From Paenarthrobacter aurescens TC1 (GTDB lineage: Bacteria > Actinomycetota > Actinomycetes > Actinomycetales > Micrococcaceae), in the NCBI GenBank assembly GCA_000014925.1, contig CP000474.1:3038001-3102000 (forward strand): a stretch of 64,000 nt of DNA, read 5' to 3'. Under the pieces are notes generated by a model. The model was not told the DNA's origin. It saw only the letters and a program-made list of their open reading frames with translations, and made no database searches. A program made the position numbers and the translations under genes. Below, piece after piece: positions 26,059 through 34,596 of the stretch (its first letter is position 1; every line of letters starts with the position of its first letter).

Positions 26059-26399
26059 GGCTGGGTCCGACCGGTTTCGCCGCCCTCACGACGCGGCTGC
26101 TGTACCAAGACGCCAAGTCGTTCGATCTCGCGGTCCTTGGCCTGCAGCTGGTCTCTGAGCTCCTCCAGGACCTGGTCAACCTGATCCATGCGGTACCCGC
26201 GAAGCCCCAGGGCAAAGCTCAAGGAGTCGATGTCTGCGGGCTTGGCATTCTCCGGCAGCAGGACAGCGGGCAGGTTGGGGACCGGTTGATCAAGTCCCGA
26301 TCCGATCGAACGCCCCCGTACGATCCCGGCACCGAGATACAGCGCCGCACCGACGAGGACTATCGCGAGAAACACCAGGAAAAAGCTCACAGGGTCCAT
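26055..26399 (-). CDS. Membrane-anchored DivIVA-like small protein
   Basis: A 114-residue protein with one N-terminal membrane helix (about 3-27; FFLVFLAIVLVGAALYLGAG), a Pro-rich linker and a DivIVA-type segment (SLSFALGLRGYRMDQVDQV, about 60-78). A short coiled coil (LEELRDQLQAKDREIERL) and a polar tail follow. DivIVA domains mark poles or septa in actinobacteria. It sits 18 bases after the LOG gene and overlaps the GT-C gene. It may locate the glycosyltransferase; that is inference. Confidence 0.8.
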   Translation of the reverse strand: MDPVSFFLVFLAIVLVGAALYLGAGIVRGRSIGSGLDQPVPNLPAVLLPENAKPADIDSLSFALGLRGYRMDQVDQVLEELRDQLQAKDREIERLGVLVQQPRREGGETGRTQP

Positions 26400-26417
26400 C
26401 GTGCCAGAAACGGCCGC

Positions 26418-27260
26418 CTACTCCGGGCGCTGCTGGTTTCCGTTGGTGGTAGGCGGAAGTGGTGCGCCGTGCAGGACACGGTGCACGGCATCGGCGGGGT
26501 CGTCCACCAACTGGATCAGGTCGAGGTCCTTCTCGGACACCATGCCTTCTGCCACCAGGGTGTCCCTGATCCACTCAAGCATGGGTCCCCAGAACCGAAC
26601 ACCGAGCAGCACGATGGGGAACGAGGTCACCTTGCGGGTTTGGACAAGCACCATTGCCTCGAACAACTCATCCAAGGTGCCAAGCCCTCCGGGGAGCACT
26701 ACGAAGCCCTGCGCGTACTTGACGAACATGGTCTTGCGGGCGAAGAAGTACCGGAAGTTGATGCCCAGGTCCACCCACTGGTTGAGTCCCTGCTCAAATG
26801 GCAGTTCAATGCCCAGGCCCACTGAGACTCCGTTGCCTTCCACGGCACCCTTGTTGGCAGCTTCCATGGATCCGGGGCCGCCACCGGTGATCACCGCGAC
26901 CCCGGCTTCAGCGAGTTTGCGCCCCACGTCCACGGCCATCTCGTAGTACTCGGTTCCCGGCTTGGTCCGCGCCGAACCGAACACACTGACGGCAGGTCCC
27001 AGGTCAGCCAGGGCTCCAAAGCCCTCCACGAACTCACTCTGGATCCTCAGGACACGCCACGGATCGGTGTGGATGAATTGCCCGGCACCACTGGTATCCA
27101 GCAAATGCTGGTCCGACATTCCCGTGTCCGCTTGTTTGCGTCGGAGCTCAAGGGAGCCTTTGTGCTTGGCGGGTGCGATCTCCGAGGGGAGCGGCACGTG
27201 GGTGCCCGTGACGCGACCGTTGGCATCCGGGTGGGGAATGGGGTGCTGGCTGATGCTCAT
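26418..27260 (-). CDS. LOG-family protein (TIGR00730-type Rossmann fold)
   Basis: A 280-residue protein of the family that includes cytokinin-activating nucleoside 5'-monophosphate phosphoribohydrolases and related nucleotide-binding proteins. Key motifs are GGGPGSMEAANKGA and FVVLPGGLGTLDELFEA (PGGxGTxxE). VSVFGSARTKPGTEYYE opens the fold, preceded by about 75 polar residues. In actinobacteria relatives lie near dapE/dapD, as here. Whether it hydrolyses nucleotides here is not certain. First gene of a three-gene minus-strand operon. Confidence 0.86.
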   Translation of the reverse strand: MSISQHPIPHPDANGRVTGTHVPLPSEIAPAKHKGSLELRRKQADTGMSDQHLLDTSGAGQFIHTDPWRVLRIQSEFVEGFGALADLGPAVSVFGSARTKPGTEYYEMAVDVGRKLAEAGVAVITGGGPGSMEAANKGAVEGNGVSVGLGIELPFEQGLNQWVDLGINFRYFFARKTMFVKYAQGFVVLPGGLGTLDELFEAMVLVQTRKVTSFPIVLLGVRFWGPMLEWIRDTLVAEGMVSEKDLDLIQLVDDPADAVHRVLHGAPLPPTTNGNQQRPE

Positions 27261-27411
27261 TGCCCAAGGCTAGCGCGGATGACGGCATGCTCCGTCGCTG
27301 CGACCCGCTTCTTGCATTGCAGTCTGGTATCTCGCTGGGGAGCAGGTTTCTGTTCAGTCACGATCTTCAGGAAGTTGCCGTGACCGTGGTCATATTTGCT
27401 TCTTTGTTCGC

Positions 27412-27423
27412 TAGATTCGTCGT
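27412..27423 (+). promoter_or_regulatory. -10 box of gluA (leaderless)
   Basis: TAGATT (27412-27417), six bases, then ATG 27424. There is no Shine-Dalgarno, and no convincing -35 at standard spacing. Confidence 0.5.
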
Positions 27424-28179
27424 ATGACTACTCAAGCGTCCGGCGATGCCCTCGTCTCCCTGAACGGCGTCAACAAGCACTACGGTCAATTGCACGTCCT
27501 CAAGGACATCAACCTCCAGGTTCAAAAGGGTGAAGTCGTGGTGGTTATCGGACCTTCAGGTTCCGGTAAATCCACTCTCTGCCGTGCGATCAACCGTTTG
27601 GAAACCATCGACGACGGCGACATCGCCATCGACGGGAAGAAGCTCCCCGAAGAAGGCAAGGACCTAGCGCACTTGCGTGCCGACGTCGGAATGGTGTTCC
27701 AGTCCTTCAACCTGTTCGCCCACAAGACGATTCTTGAGAACGTCACGCTGGGCCCCATCAAGGTTAAGAAGGTGGCCAAGGGCACGGCTGACAAGGAGGC
27801 CATGGCCCTCCTTGAGCGCGTAGGCGTCGGGCACCAAGCACCGAAGCTTCCCGCCCAGCTCTCCGGCGGCCAGCAGCAGCGTGTGGCCATTGCCCGTGCT
27901 CTTGCCATGAAGCCGAAGGTGATGCTGTTCGACGAGCCCACCTCCGCGTTGGACCCCGAAATGATCAACGAAGTACTGGACGTCATGATCCAGCTGGCCA
28001 AGGAAGGCATGACCATGATCGTGGTCACGCACGAAATGGGCTTCGCCCGCAAGGCCGCTGACCGCGTGGTGTTCATGGCCGACGGTCAGATCGTGGAAGA
28101 CGCAACTCCCGAGGAATTCTTCACCAACCCGAAGAGCACTCGCGCCAAGGACTTCTTGTCCAAGCTCTTGACCCACTAG
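27424..28179 (+). CDS. gluA: Glutamate ABC transporter ATP-binding protein
   Basis: A 251-residue polar-amino-acid-type ABC ATPase that powers glutamate uptake. It has Walker [11 protein letters not shown]-loop [11 protein letters not shown], signature [15 protein letters not shown], Walker [15 protein letters not shown] and H-loop VVTHEM. It is the first gene of gluABCD; order and relatives match the corynebacterial glutamate system. gluB follows after 54 bases. Confidence 0.92.
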   Translation: MTTQASGDALVSLNGVNKHYGQLHVLKDINLQVQKGEVVVVIGPSGSGKSTLCRAINRLETIDDGDIAIDGKKLPEEGKDLAHLRADVGMVFQSFNLFAHKTILENVTLGPIKVKKVAKGTADKEAMALLERVGVGHQAPKLPAQLSGGQQQRVAIARALAMKPKVMLFDEPTSALDPEMINEVLDVMIQLAKEGMTMIVVTHEMGFARKAADRVVFMADGQIVEDATPEEFFTNPKSTRAKDFLSKLLTH

Positions 28180-28233
28180 CTCCTTACCGCCCGCACCCCG
28201 GCCGTAAGGCGGCCATCCAATGAAAGGAACATC

Positions 28234-29109
28234 ATGAAGTCTCTTATTACCCGGAGGAAGTCACTCCTGGTGGCCGCATCGGCTGCGCTTGCACTCTCGC
28301 TGAGCGCTTGCGGCGGCGGCAGCACAACCACTCCCCCGGTTGCCTCGGCAAGCTTTGAAGCCGGCACCACCATGGAGAAGCTGAACAAGGCCCAGACGAT
28401 CAAAATCGGGACCAAGTTCGACCAGCCGTTGTTCGGCCAGAAGGGCCTGGATGGCAAGCCTGTCGGTTTCGACGTCGAAATGGGCAAGGCAATCGCCGCA
28501 AAGCTTGGTATTCCGGCTGACAAAATCGAGTGGGTAGAGACGGTCTCCCAGAACCGTGAGTCGTTCATCGAGCAGGGTCGCGTCGATCTTGTGATCGCCA
28601 CGTACACCATCAACGATGCCCGCAAGGAAAAGGTCGCCTTTGCCGGCCCTTACTACGAAGCAGGCCAGGCGTTGCTGGTGAACAAGGACGATACCTCCAT
28701 CACCAAGCCTGAAGATGTCTCGGGCAAGAAGGTCTGCTCCGTCACGGGTTCCACCCCGGCCAAGACAATCGCCGAAAAGTACGGCGCAGAGGTAGTCCCT
28801 GCGGCCACCTACACCGCCTGCCTGGAGCCCCTGCGTAACAAGCAGGTTGTCGCCGTGACCACCGACAACGTCATCCTCGCCGGCTACGTCGACAAGGAGC
28901 CGGACGCCTTCAAGCTCGCCTCGGATGAAACCTTCACCAAGGAGCCTTACGGCATCGGCCTGAAGAAGGATGACACCGTGTTCCGCAACTGGATCAACGA
29001 CCAGCTTGAGGGATTCGCCAAGGACGATACGTACAAGAAGGCTTGGGAAGCCACTGCAGGCAAGGTCATCAAGACTGCCCCTGAACTTCCTGCCATCAAC
29101 CGCTACTAG
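28234..29109 (+). CDS. gluB: Glutamate-binding lipoprotein
   Basis: A 291-residue extracytoplasmic solute-binding protein of family 3. A basic signal peptide ends in a lipobox (LSLSACGGG, acylated Cys about residue 27). The binding fold shows KIGTKFDQPLFGQKG, GFDVEMGKAIAAKLG, VDLVIATYTIND and the hinge segment VCSVTGSTPAKTI. GAAAGGAAC lies before ATG 28234. A hairpin separates it from gluC, which may keep its mRNA more abundant than the permease part. Confidence 0.92.
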   Translation: MKSLITRRKSLLVAASAALALSLSACGGGSTTTPPVASASFEAGTTMEKLNKAQTIKIGTKFDQPLFGQKGLDGKPVGFDVEMGKAIAAKLGIPADKIEWVETVSQNRESFIEQGRVDLVIATYTINDARKEKVAFAGPYYEAGQALLVNKDDTSITKPEDVSGKKVCSVTGSTPAKTIAEKYGAEVVPAATYTACLEPLRNKQVVAVTTDNVILAGYVDKEPDAFKLASDETFTKEPYGIGLKKDDTVFRNWINDQLEGFAKDDTYKKAWEATAGKVIKTAPELPAINRY

Positions 29110-29122
29110 CTAGTCGGGACCC

Positions 29123-29160
29123 GTCAACTGCCGCCGCCCATCGGGACGGCGGCAGTTGAC
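29123..29160 (+). terminator. Intercistronic hairpin between gluB and gluC
   Basis: A perfect 14-bp stem (29123-29136 with 29147-29160) topped by CCCATCGGG, with no T-run. It probably stabilises the gluAB mRNA 3' end or attenuates the permease genes. Confidence 0.7.
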
Positions 29161-29205
29161 GAATCCAGGACCCTGTTCCCTGATTAGCTGCAGCCAAAGG
29201 AAGCC

Positions 29206-29856
29206 ATGGACGCCGTCATAGCAAGCCTCCCCGAATATTGGGACGGATTTCTCCGAACCCTTTATCTCTCCGTAATTTCAGGAATCATTGCCCTCATTGT
29301 CGGCACACTCCTGGCGGCCATGAGGGTTTCCCCCGTGGCAGCACTTCGCGGTTTCAGCATGTTCTATGTTGAAGTGGCACGTAATACCCCATTGACCATC
29401 ATTTTCTTTTTCGCCGCCATCGTTTTGCCCCGGTTGGGCGTTAAGTTCGAACAGTTCGAAGTCGCGGCCATCATCGCGTTGAGCAGTTACACGGCAGCCT
29501 TCATCGCCGAAGCCGTCCGTTCCGGCGTCAACAGCGTGCCTGTTGGCCAGGCGGAAGCTGCCCGCAGCGTAGGCATGACCTTCACACAGGTTTTGGGCTT
29601 CATCGTCCTCCCCCAAGCCGTACGCACCGTCATCCCTCCGTTGATCAACATCCTGATTGCACTGGTCAAGAACTCCTCGGTGGCCGGCGCGTTCTTTGTC
29701 CTGGAGCTTTTCGGTTACGGCCGCCAGCTCTCCAATGACTACGGCAACCAAGTCCTCTGGATCCTCCTTGGGGTGGCTTTCTTCTACCTCTTGATCACGG
29801 TTCCTTTGGGACTTCTGGCGCACTTTGTTGAACGAAAGGTGGCGATTGCCCGATGA
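29206..29856 (+). CDS. gluC: Glutamate ABC transporter permease
   Basis: A 216-residue HisM/GlnP-type permease with about five membrane helices. The family signature appears as ARNTPLTIIFFFAAI and the ATPase-contacting EAA loop as EAARSVGMTFTQVLGFIVLPQAVRTVIPP (key residues E, A, G, P). It overlaps gluD by four bases. It forms the membrane channel with GluD and is driven by GluA. Confidence 0.91.
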   Translation: MDAVIASLPEYWDGFLRTLYLSVISGIIALIVGTLLAAMRVSPVAALRGFSMFYVEVARNTPLTIIFFFAAIVLPRLGVKFEQFEVAAIIALSSYTAAFIAEAVRSGVNSVPVGQAEAARSVGMTFTQVLGFIVLPQAVRTVIPPLINILIALVKNSSVAGAFFVLELFGYGRQLSNDYGNQVLWILLGVAFFYLLITVPLGLLAHFVERKVAIAR

Positions 29857-30722
29857 CATCGGTCCTGTACGACGTCCCCGGGCCCAAGGCCCGCCTGTAT
29901 TCGCTCCTGGGCTCCGCCGCCGGAATTCTGATCATCCTCGGCATCCTCGCCATCGCCGTCACAACGCTGGCGCAGCAAGGCATCTTCGACGCAGACCGTT
30001 GGGAGATCTTCTACGGCCCCATGGCACCCGATGTCTGGAGCCTGATCGGCCAAGGCATCCTCGCCACGCTGGCCGCAGCCGCTGTGGCAGCCGTGATCGC
30101 ATTCCCCTTGGGCATTGCGCTCTGCCTGCTGCGTATTTCCTTGATTCCCTGGATCCGGATACCCACGCAGGTAGTGCTTGAGTTCCTCCGCGGCATGCCC
30201 GTGGTCCTTATGATGTTGTTCGTCCTGCTGGTTTTCGCCACAGGTCAGTTCCAGGCCGTGGTTGTTGGCTTGGTTCTCTACAACGCCGCCATCTTCGCTG
30301 AGATCCTGCGCGCAGGCATCCAGTCTCTCCCCAAGGGACAACGCGAGGCTGGTCTGGCCATCGGCCTCCGCAGTTTCCAGTCACGGATGTCCATCGAGTT
30401 CCCTCAGGCTGTGCGCCGGATGCTTCCGTCCTTGGTTGCCCAGTTGGTGGTTTTGCTCAAGGACACCTCGCTCGGCTACATCGTGGGCTATGAGGAACTC
30501 CTGCGGAAGATCCAAATCATGGCCGACTTCCTTGGCCCTGACTTCCTGTTCCCCGCCTTCTTTGTGGGCGCTGCGATCTACATCCTGATCAACCTGACGG
30601 TGTCACGGATTGCGATCATGATTGAACGCCGCGGTTCCAAGAAGGCCGCCGGCGGCATGGCATCGGCCATCAAGACGGTGGACCTCGAGGTCAACGTACC
30701 CGGTACGGACAACAAGAAGTAA
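29853..30722 (+). CDS. gluD: Glutamate ABC transporter permease
   Basis: A 289-residue second permease with about five to six helices. LEFLRGMPVVLMMLFVLL is the amino-acid permease signature. The EAA loop is REAGLAIGLRSFQS followed by IEFPQAVRRMLPSLV. The C-terminal tail is polar and Lys-rich. ATG overlaps the gluC stop, and a strong terminator ends the operon 12 bases downstream of the stop. Confidence 0.91.
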   Translation: MTSVLYDVPGPKARLYSLLGSAAGILIILGILAIAVTTLAQQGIFDADRWEIFYGPMAPDVWSLIGQGILATLAAAAVAAVIAFPLGIALCLLRISLIPWIRIPTQVVLEFLRGMPVVLMMLFVLLVFATGQFQAVVVGLVLYNAAIFAEILRAGIQSLPKGQREAGLAIGLRSFQSRMSIEFPQAVRRMLPSLVAQLVVLLKDTSLGYIVGYEELLRKIQIMADFLGPDFLFPAFFVGAAIYILINLTVSRIAIMIERRGSKKAAGGMASAIKTVDLEVNVPGTDNKK

Positions 30723-30734
30723 TCCCCGCACCAA

Positions 30735-30773
30735 AAAAGAAGGTCCGCAGCCACCGGCTGCGGACCTTCTTTT
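30735..30773. terminator. Terminator between gluABCD and dapE
   Basis: A perfect 18-bp stem (30735-30752 with 30756-30773), a three-base loop, an A-run on the left and TTTT on the right. It serves both convergent genes. Confidence 0.93.
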
Positions 30774-30793
30774 GTTGGGGGCAACCCTGAGGG

Positions 30794-31918
30794 CTACGGC
30801 GCCAGCCACGTCCTCAGTGCACGGAGGCACTCACGGATGGCATCGGCGTCGACGTGCTCGTTGTCCTTGTGAGCCAGCAGCGGATCGCCGGGTCCGAAGT
30901 TCACTGCCGGGATGCCCAGTTCACTGAAACGCGCGACGTCGGTCCATCCGTATTTGGGTTTGGGCTCGGCACCCACTGCGGCGACGAAGGACGCGGCGGC
31001 GGGGTGATTAAGTCCGGGCCTCGCGCCGGCAGCAGCGTCCGTACGGACGACGTCGAATCCTTCCAGAAGGTCCCTGACGATGGCCTCTGCCTGGTCCGGA
31101 TTCTTGTCCGGAGCGAAACGGTAGTTGATCTCCACCACGCAGCGGTCCGGGATGACGTTCCCTGCCGTGCCCCCGTTGATTTTCACGGCGTTGAGGCTTT
31201 CGCGGTAATCAAGGCCGTCCACGTTGATGGTCTGCGGCTCGTATGCAGCGAGCCGCGCCAGGATGGGTGCTGCGGCGTGGATCGCGTTGACGCCCATCCA
31301 TGCGCGTGCAGAGTGGGCTGTTTCGCCGATGGTTGTGGCTTCGAAGCGGCTGGTGCCGTTGCAGCCGCCTTCCACCGTGCCGTGGGTTGGCTCCAGCAGG
31401 ATCGCGAAGTCGCCCTGCAACAGGTCACCGTGGTTGCGGACCAACCTTCCGAGGCCGCTCTTGACCGCTTCCACTTCCTCATGGTCGTAGAAGACGAAGG
31501 TGACGTCCTTGTCCGGCTGCCGCCCGTCGTCGAACAGTGTTGCCGCGAGGGCGAGCTGCACCGCCACGCCACCCTTCATGTCTGTGGTCCCGCGCCCGTA
31601 CAGGATGCCTTCACCGGGAACCCCGGACTCCCACGTGGCCGGAACGGTGCCCAGTGAGCCCTCCACGGTGGGAAGGGGCACGGTGTCCAGATGTCCGGCC
31701 AGGATGACGCGCTCGGAACGGCCAAGTTCGGTGCGCGCAATGATGGCGTCGCCGTCACGGGTCACGGTATAGGCCGGGATGGCACGAAGGGCGGACTCGA
31801 CGGCGTCGGCGAGTTCGGTCTCGTTGCCGGACACGCTGTTGAAGTCAATGAGCGCGGCTGTCAGCACGGCAACGTCCTGGCGCAGGTCAAGGAGGGCGGG
31901 AGCAGGGTTCAGGGTCAC
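30794..31918 (-). CDS. dapE: Succinyl-diaminopimelate desuccinylase
   Basis: A 374-residue M20 zinc hydrolase that releases succinate from N-succinyl-LL-diaminopimelate for lysine and peptidoglycan synthesis. Metal motifs are visible: AGHLDTVP (HxD), GRGTTDMKGG (bridging Asp) and FVFYDHEEVEAV (catalytic Glu pair). GETAHSARAWMGVNAIH is the dimerisation and catalytic His segment. The GTG start lies six bases after TAGGCT. It is divergent from dapD, the pairing also known in mycobacteria. Confidence 0.94.
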   Translation of the reverse strand: MTLNPAPALLDLRQDVAVLTAALIDFNSVSGNETELADAVESALRAIPAYTVTRDGDAIIARTELGRSERVILAGHLDTVPLPTVEGSLGTVPATWESGVPGEGILYGRGTTDMKGGVAVQLALAATLFDDGRQPDKDVTFVFYDHEEVEAVKSGLGRLVRNHGDLLQGDFAILLEPTHGTVEGGCNGTSRFEATTIGETAHSARAWMGVNAIHAAAPILARLAAYEPQTINVDGLDYRESLNAVKINGGTAGNVIPDRCVVEINYRFAPDKNPDQAEAIVRDLLEGFDVVRTDAAAGARPGLNHPAAASFVAAVGAEPKPKYGWTDVARFSELGIPAVNFGPGDPLLAHKDNEHVDADAIRECLRALRTWLAP

Positions 31919-31930
31919 CCGTCCAGCCTA
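31919..31930 (-). promoter_or_regulatory. -10 box of dapE (leaderless)
   Basis: TAGGCT on the minus strand (31930-31925), six bases, then GTG 31918; no ribosome site. Confidence 0.5.
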
Positions 31931-31968
31931 ATGCCCGCAATTGCGACTTCTATGGCATGAGACGGGTT

Positions 31969-31997
31969 TTAACCGACCTCTGCCTGCTGGATAGACT
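31969..31997 (+). promoter_or_regulatory. dapD promoter (leaderless)
   Basis: TTAACC (31969-31974), 17-base spacer, TAGACT (31992-31997), then six bases to ATG 32004. Confidence 0.6.
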
Positions 31998-32003
31998 TGG
32001 CGC

Positions 32004-33029
32004 ATGACTGAAACTGCTTCCTCTGCTGTGCCCGCAAACGCGCCCGCCAACCACCGATCAGCCTATGGCTTCGGCCTCGCCACCATCGCCACCTCGGCTT
32101 CCGGGGAAGCAACCGTGCTGGACGTCTGGTACCCGGCACCCGCGCTTGGTGTCGCCGCCGAAACCCTGCGCGACGTGGACAATGCCGATCCTGCGCTCAC
32201 CGCACTTGCCGAGGAAGGCAAGGACACCGACCGCGGAACCGAGCAGAAGGTTGTCTTTGCACAGATCGACCTCGACGCCGCCCCTGCAGACACGGCCGAC
32301 GCGTACCTGCGTTTGCACCTCCTCTCCCACCGTTTGGTCAAGCCGAACAGCATCAACCTGGACGGTGTCTTTGGCAAGCTGCCCAACGTTGTGTGGACCA
32401 ACTTCGGTCCCGCAGCTGTGGACGGCTTCGAACTGACCCGTGCCCGCCTGCGCAAGCGCGGCAACGTTGTGGTCTTCGGCGTGGACAAGTTCCCGCGGAT
32501 GGTCGATTACGTGGTCCCCTCCGGTGTTCGCATTGCCGACGCCGACCGCGTCCGTTTGGGTGCCCACCTCGCCGAAGGCACCACGGTCATGCACGAAGGC
32601 TTCGTGAACTTCAACGCAGGAACCCTTGGCACTTCCATGGTGGAAGGCCGCATCTCGGCAGGCGTCGTGGCCGGTGACGGTACGGACGTCGGCGGCGGAG
32701 CGTCCATCATGGGCACGCTCTCCGGTGGCGGCAAGGAAAAGGTCGCACTGGGCGAGCGTGTTCTGCTCGGCGCCAACTCCGGCGTAGGCATCAGCATTGG
32801 CGACGACTCCGTGGTGGAGGCGGGCCTGTACGTCACCGCCGGTACCCGTGTGCGCGTTCCGGGCCCCAAGGACGAGAACGGCGAGGACACCAGCAAGATC
32901 ATCAAGGCCGTGGAACTCTCCGGCGTTCCCAACCTGCTCTTCCGCCGCAACTCCACCACCGGCGGCGTGGAAGTACTTCCCCGCAAGGGCCAGACCGTGG
33001 AGCTGAATGAGGCTCTCCACGCCAACTAG
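32004..33029 (+). CDS. dapD: Tetrahydrodipicolinate N-succinyltransferase
   Basis: A 341-residue enzyme transferring succinyl from CoA to tetrahydrodipicolinate, upstream of DapC and DapE in lysine synthesis. The C-terminal left-handed beta helix (about 170-310) is visible as hexapeptide-like runs, for example [33 protein letters not shown] and [15 protein letters not shown]. The N-terminal part is the actinobacterial type. It is 13 bases ahead of a lysozyme-like gene on the same strand. Confidence 0.94.
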   Translation: MTETASSAVPANAPANHRSAYGFGLATIATSASGEATVLDVWYPAPALGVAAETLRDVDNADPALTALAEEGKDTDRGTEQKVVFAQIDLDAAPADTADAYLRLHLLSHRLVKPNSINLDGVFGKLPNVVWTNFGPAAVDGFELTRARLRKRGNVVVFGVDKFPRMVDYVVPSGVRIADADRVRLGAHLAEGTTVMHEGFVNFNAGTLGTSMVEGRISAGVVAGDGTDVGGGASIMGTLSGGGKEKVALGERVLLGANSGVGISIGDDSVVEAGLYVTAGTRVRVPGPKDENGEDTSKIIKAVELSGVPNLLFRRNSTTGGVEVLPRKGQTVELNEALHAN

Positions 33030-33042
33030 CAGGAGAGAATCA

Positions 33043-33885
33043 ATGCGCCGGTTCCGCCGCGCCATGGTTGCGGTGCTGGCTTTGGCCCTCGTAGCAGGTG
33101 CCATTTACGCAATAGTCGCAGTGCTGCAGCGCTCCGAGACCCTGGTCACGGAGCGCTGCTTTGCCATTGTCGGCTCTGAAAGCCATGAGCTTGCCACGGA
33201 CCAGGCTGCGAACGCTTCGCTCATCTCCGCGATTTCGGTCCAGCGCGGACTTCCACCCAGGGCAGCGAGCATTGCCCTGGCCACGGCCATGCAGGAATCA
33301 AGGCTGCGCAACATCAATTACGGCGACGACGCCGGGCCGGACTCCCGCGGATTGTTCCAGCAGCGGCCCTCGCAAGGCTGGGGAACCGAAGAACAAGTCA
33401 TGGACCCCGTCTATGCAAGCAACGCGTTCTTTGACGGACTGGTCAAGGTGGCCGGCTACGAAACCATGGAAATCACCCAAGCAGCACAAGCGGTCCAACG
33501 TTCCGCTTTCCCCCGCGCTTACGCCCAGCATGAGGGCATGGGCCGGGCCTTCGCTTCCGCTCTCACCGGACACTCCACCGCTTCTTTGAACTGCGAGTTG
33601 CGCATGCCGGAGGCGGCCGGTGACCCTGCCGTCGTCGTCGATGAATTCACGACGGCGTTCGGCACCCAAGCGGCCACCATTCAGGGTCGCTCGGTTCAGC
33701 TGGAGATCGGTGGAACGCAGGCCTGGGCTGTGGCTCACTGGGCGGTGGCAAACGCCAAGACCCTGTCCATCACGCAGGTGGACCTTGCAGGCCAGACGTG
33801 GAACAGGCAAAAACGCGACGGCTGGCAACCCTCTGCCGCGGCCTCCGAGGGCGTCACGATCACCGTATCGGCACCTACCACCTAA
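33043..33885 (+). CDS. Secreted or membrane-anchored lysozyme-like protein
   Basis: A 280-residue protein with an N-terminal membrane or signal segment (about 6-27; VAVLALALVAGAIYAIVAVL). A lysozyme/transglycosylase-like region follows: ATAMQESRLRNINYGDDAG, SRGLFQQRPSQGWGT and DPVYASNAFFDGL, a recurrent actinobacterial pattern; the Glu of QESRL is the likely catalytic acid. The C-terminal part (about 185-280) is unassigned. ATG 33043 has AGGAGAG eight bases before; the frame is open to 33007. It follows dapD, linking wall precursor synthesis and possible wall cleavage. Confidence 0.68.
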   Translation: MRRFRRAMVAVLALALVAGAIYAIVAVLQRSETLVTERCFAIVGSESHELATDQAANASLISAISVQRGLPPRAASIALATAMQESRLRNINYGDDAGPDSRGLFQQRPSQGWGTEEQVMDPVYASNAFFDGLVKVAGYETMEITQAAQAVQRSAFPRAYAQHEGMGRAFASALTGHSTASLNCELRMPEAAGDPAVVVDEFTTAFGTQAATIQGRSVQLEIGGTQAWAVAHWAVANAKTLSITQVDLAGQTWNRQKRDGWQPSAAASEGVTITVSAPTT

Positions 33886-33902
33886 GCCCTACTGGAATTC
33901 CT

Positions 33903-34514
33903 TCAGGCGAGCAGCTCAACCACAGGCTGGACGTAACTGCGGAACACGTCAGGCTCGGACAGCAGGCGGTGGCTCATGATCATGGTGCTCGGTTCCAGAT
34001 ACCAGGCACGGGGTTCACTGAGTGGCAGCTCAATAATGGTGAGCTCGAAGTCGCGGGAACTGCGGCCGACTTCAAGGAGCCTGTCTTCCACCATTTCGTT
34101 CAGGACGTGCGTCACGCCGTTGGCTTCACGGGCTGCCTCAAGATGGGCGTACTCGTCAATCCTGTCCGTGGCCCATCCGAGCGCTGAACCAAAATGTGCC
34201 TGCAGGACGCGCTGCAGTGCCGGCGAGTTGCCGAAGGCCTTGAAGCTTGGCGGTGCCAGCTCAGGAGCCGGGTTGGGATAGGACTTCACCAGGCTCTCCC
34301 ACCAGGCCTCCCACTCGGTCTTGAGCGCCGGGAAGCCCCCCACGTCAGAGGTGAGATGCTTGTGGTCGGCATGCCGGACTTTCGGAGCAGCGTGGGAGAG
34401 CATCGGTTTGCCGGCGCCATCCAGTCCCGCTACATCGCGCAAGTACAGGGCGATGAGCATCGGCCCGGACGTATCCATAGTGATGCGCCATCCCGGGCCG
34501 CCTGACTCGTGCAT
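33903..34514 (-). CDS. Conserved hypothetical soluble protein
   Basis: A 203-residue protein that I cannot place. It is soluble, Trp-rich (TEWEAWWESLVKSYPN around residues 66-81) and acidic, with a mixed alpha/beta pattern and the segment FELTIIELPLSEPRAWYLEP near the C-terminus. No signal peptide or cofactor motif is seen. It is 82 bases downstream of the TetR gene at 34597-35223 on the same strand and could be its co-transcribed partner. It is convergent with the lysozyme-like gene. Confidence 0.6.
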   Translation of the reverse strand: MHESGGPGWRITMDTSGPMLIALYLRDVAGLDGAGKPMLSHAAPKVRHADHKHLTSDVGGFPALKTEWEAWWESLVKSYPNPAPELAPPSFKAFGNSPALQRVLQAHFGSALGWATDRIDEYAHLEAAREANGVTHVLNEMVEDRLLEVGRSSRDFELTIIELPLSEPRAWYLEPSTMIMSHRLLSEPDVFRSYVQPVVELLA

Positions 34515-34596
34515 GCGAATTCCTCCCTTGGCAGGTCCCCGACATGTCCCAGTCTATTCCCGATGGCTGCGGACGGTAATGGCGCTGCAGGATGGT

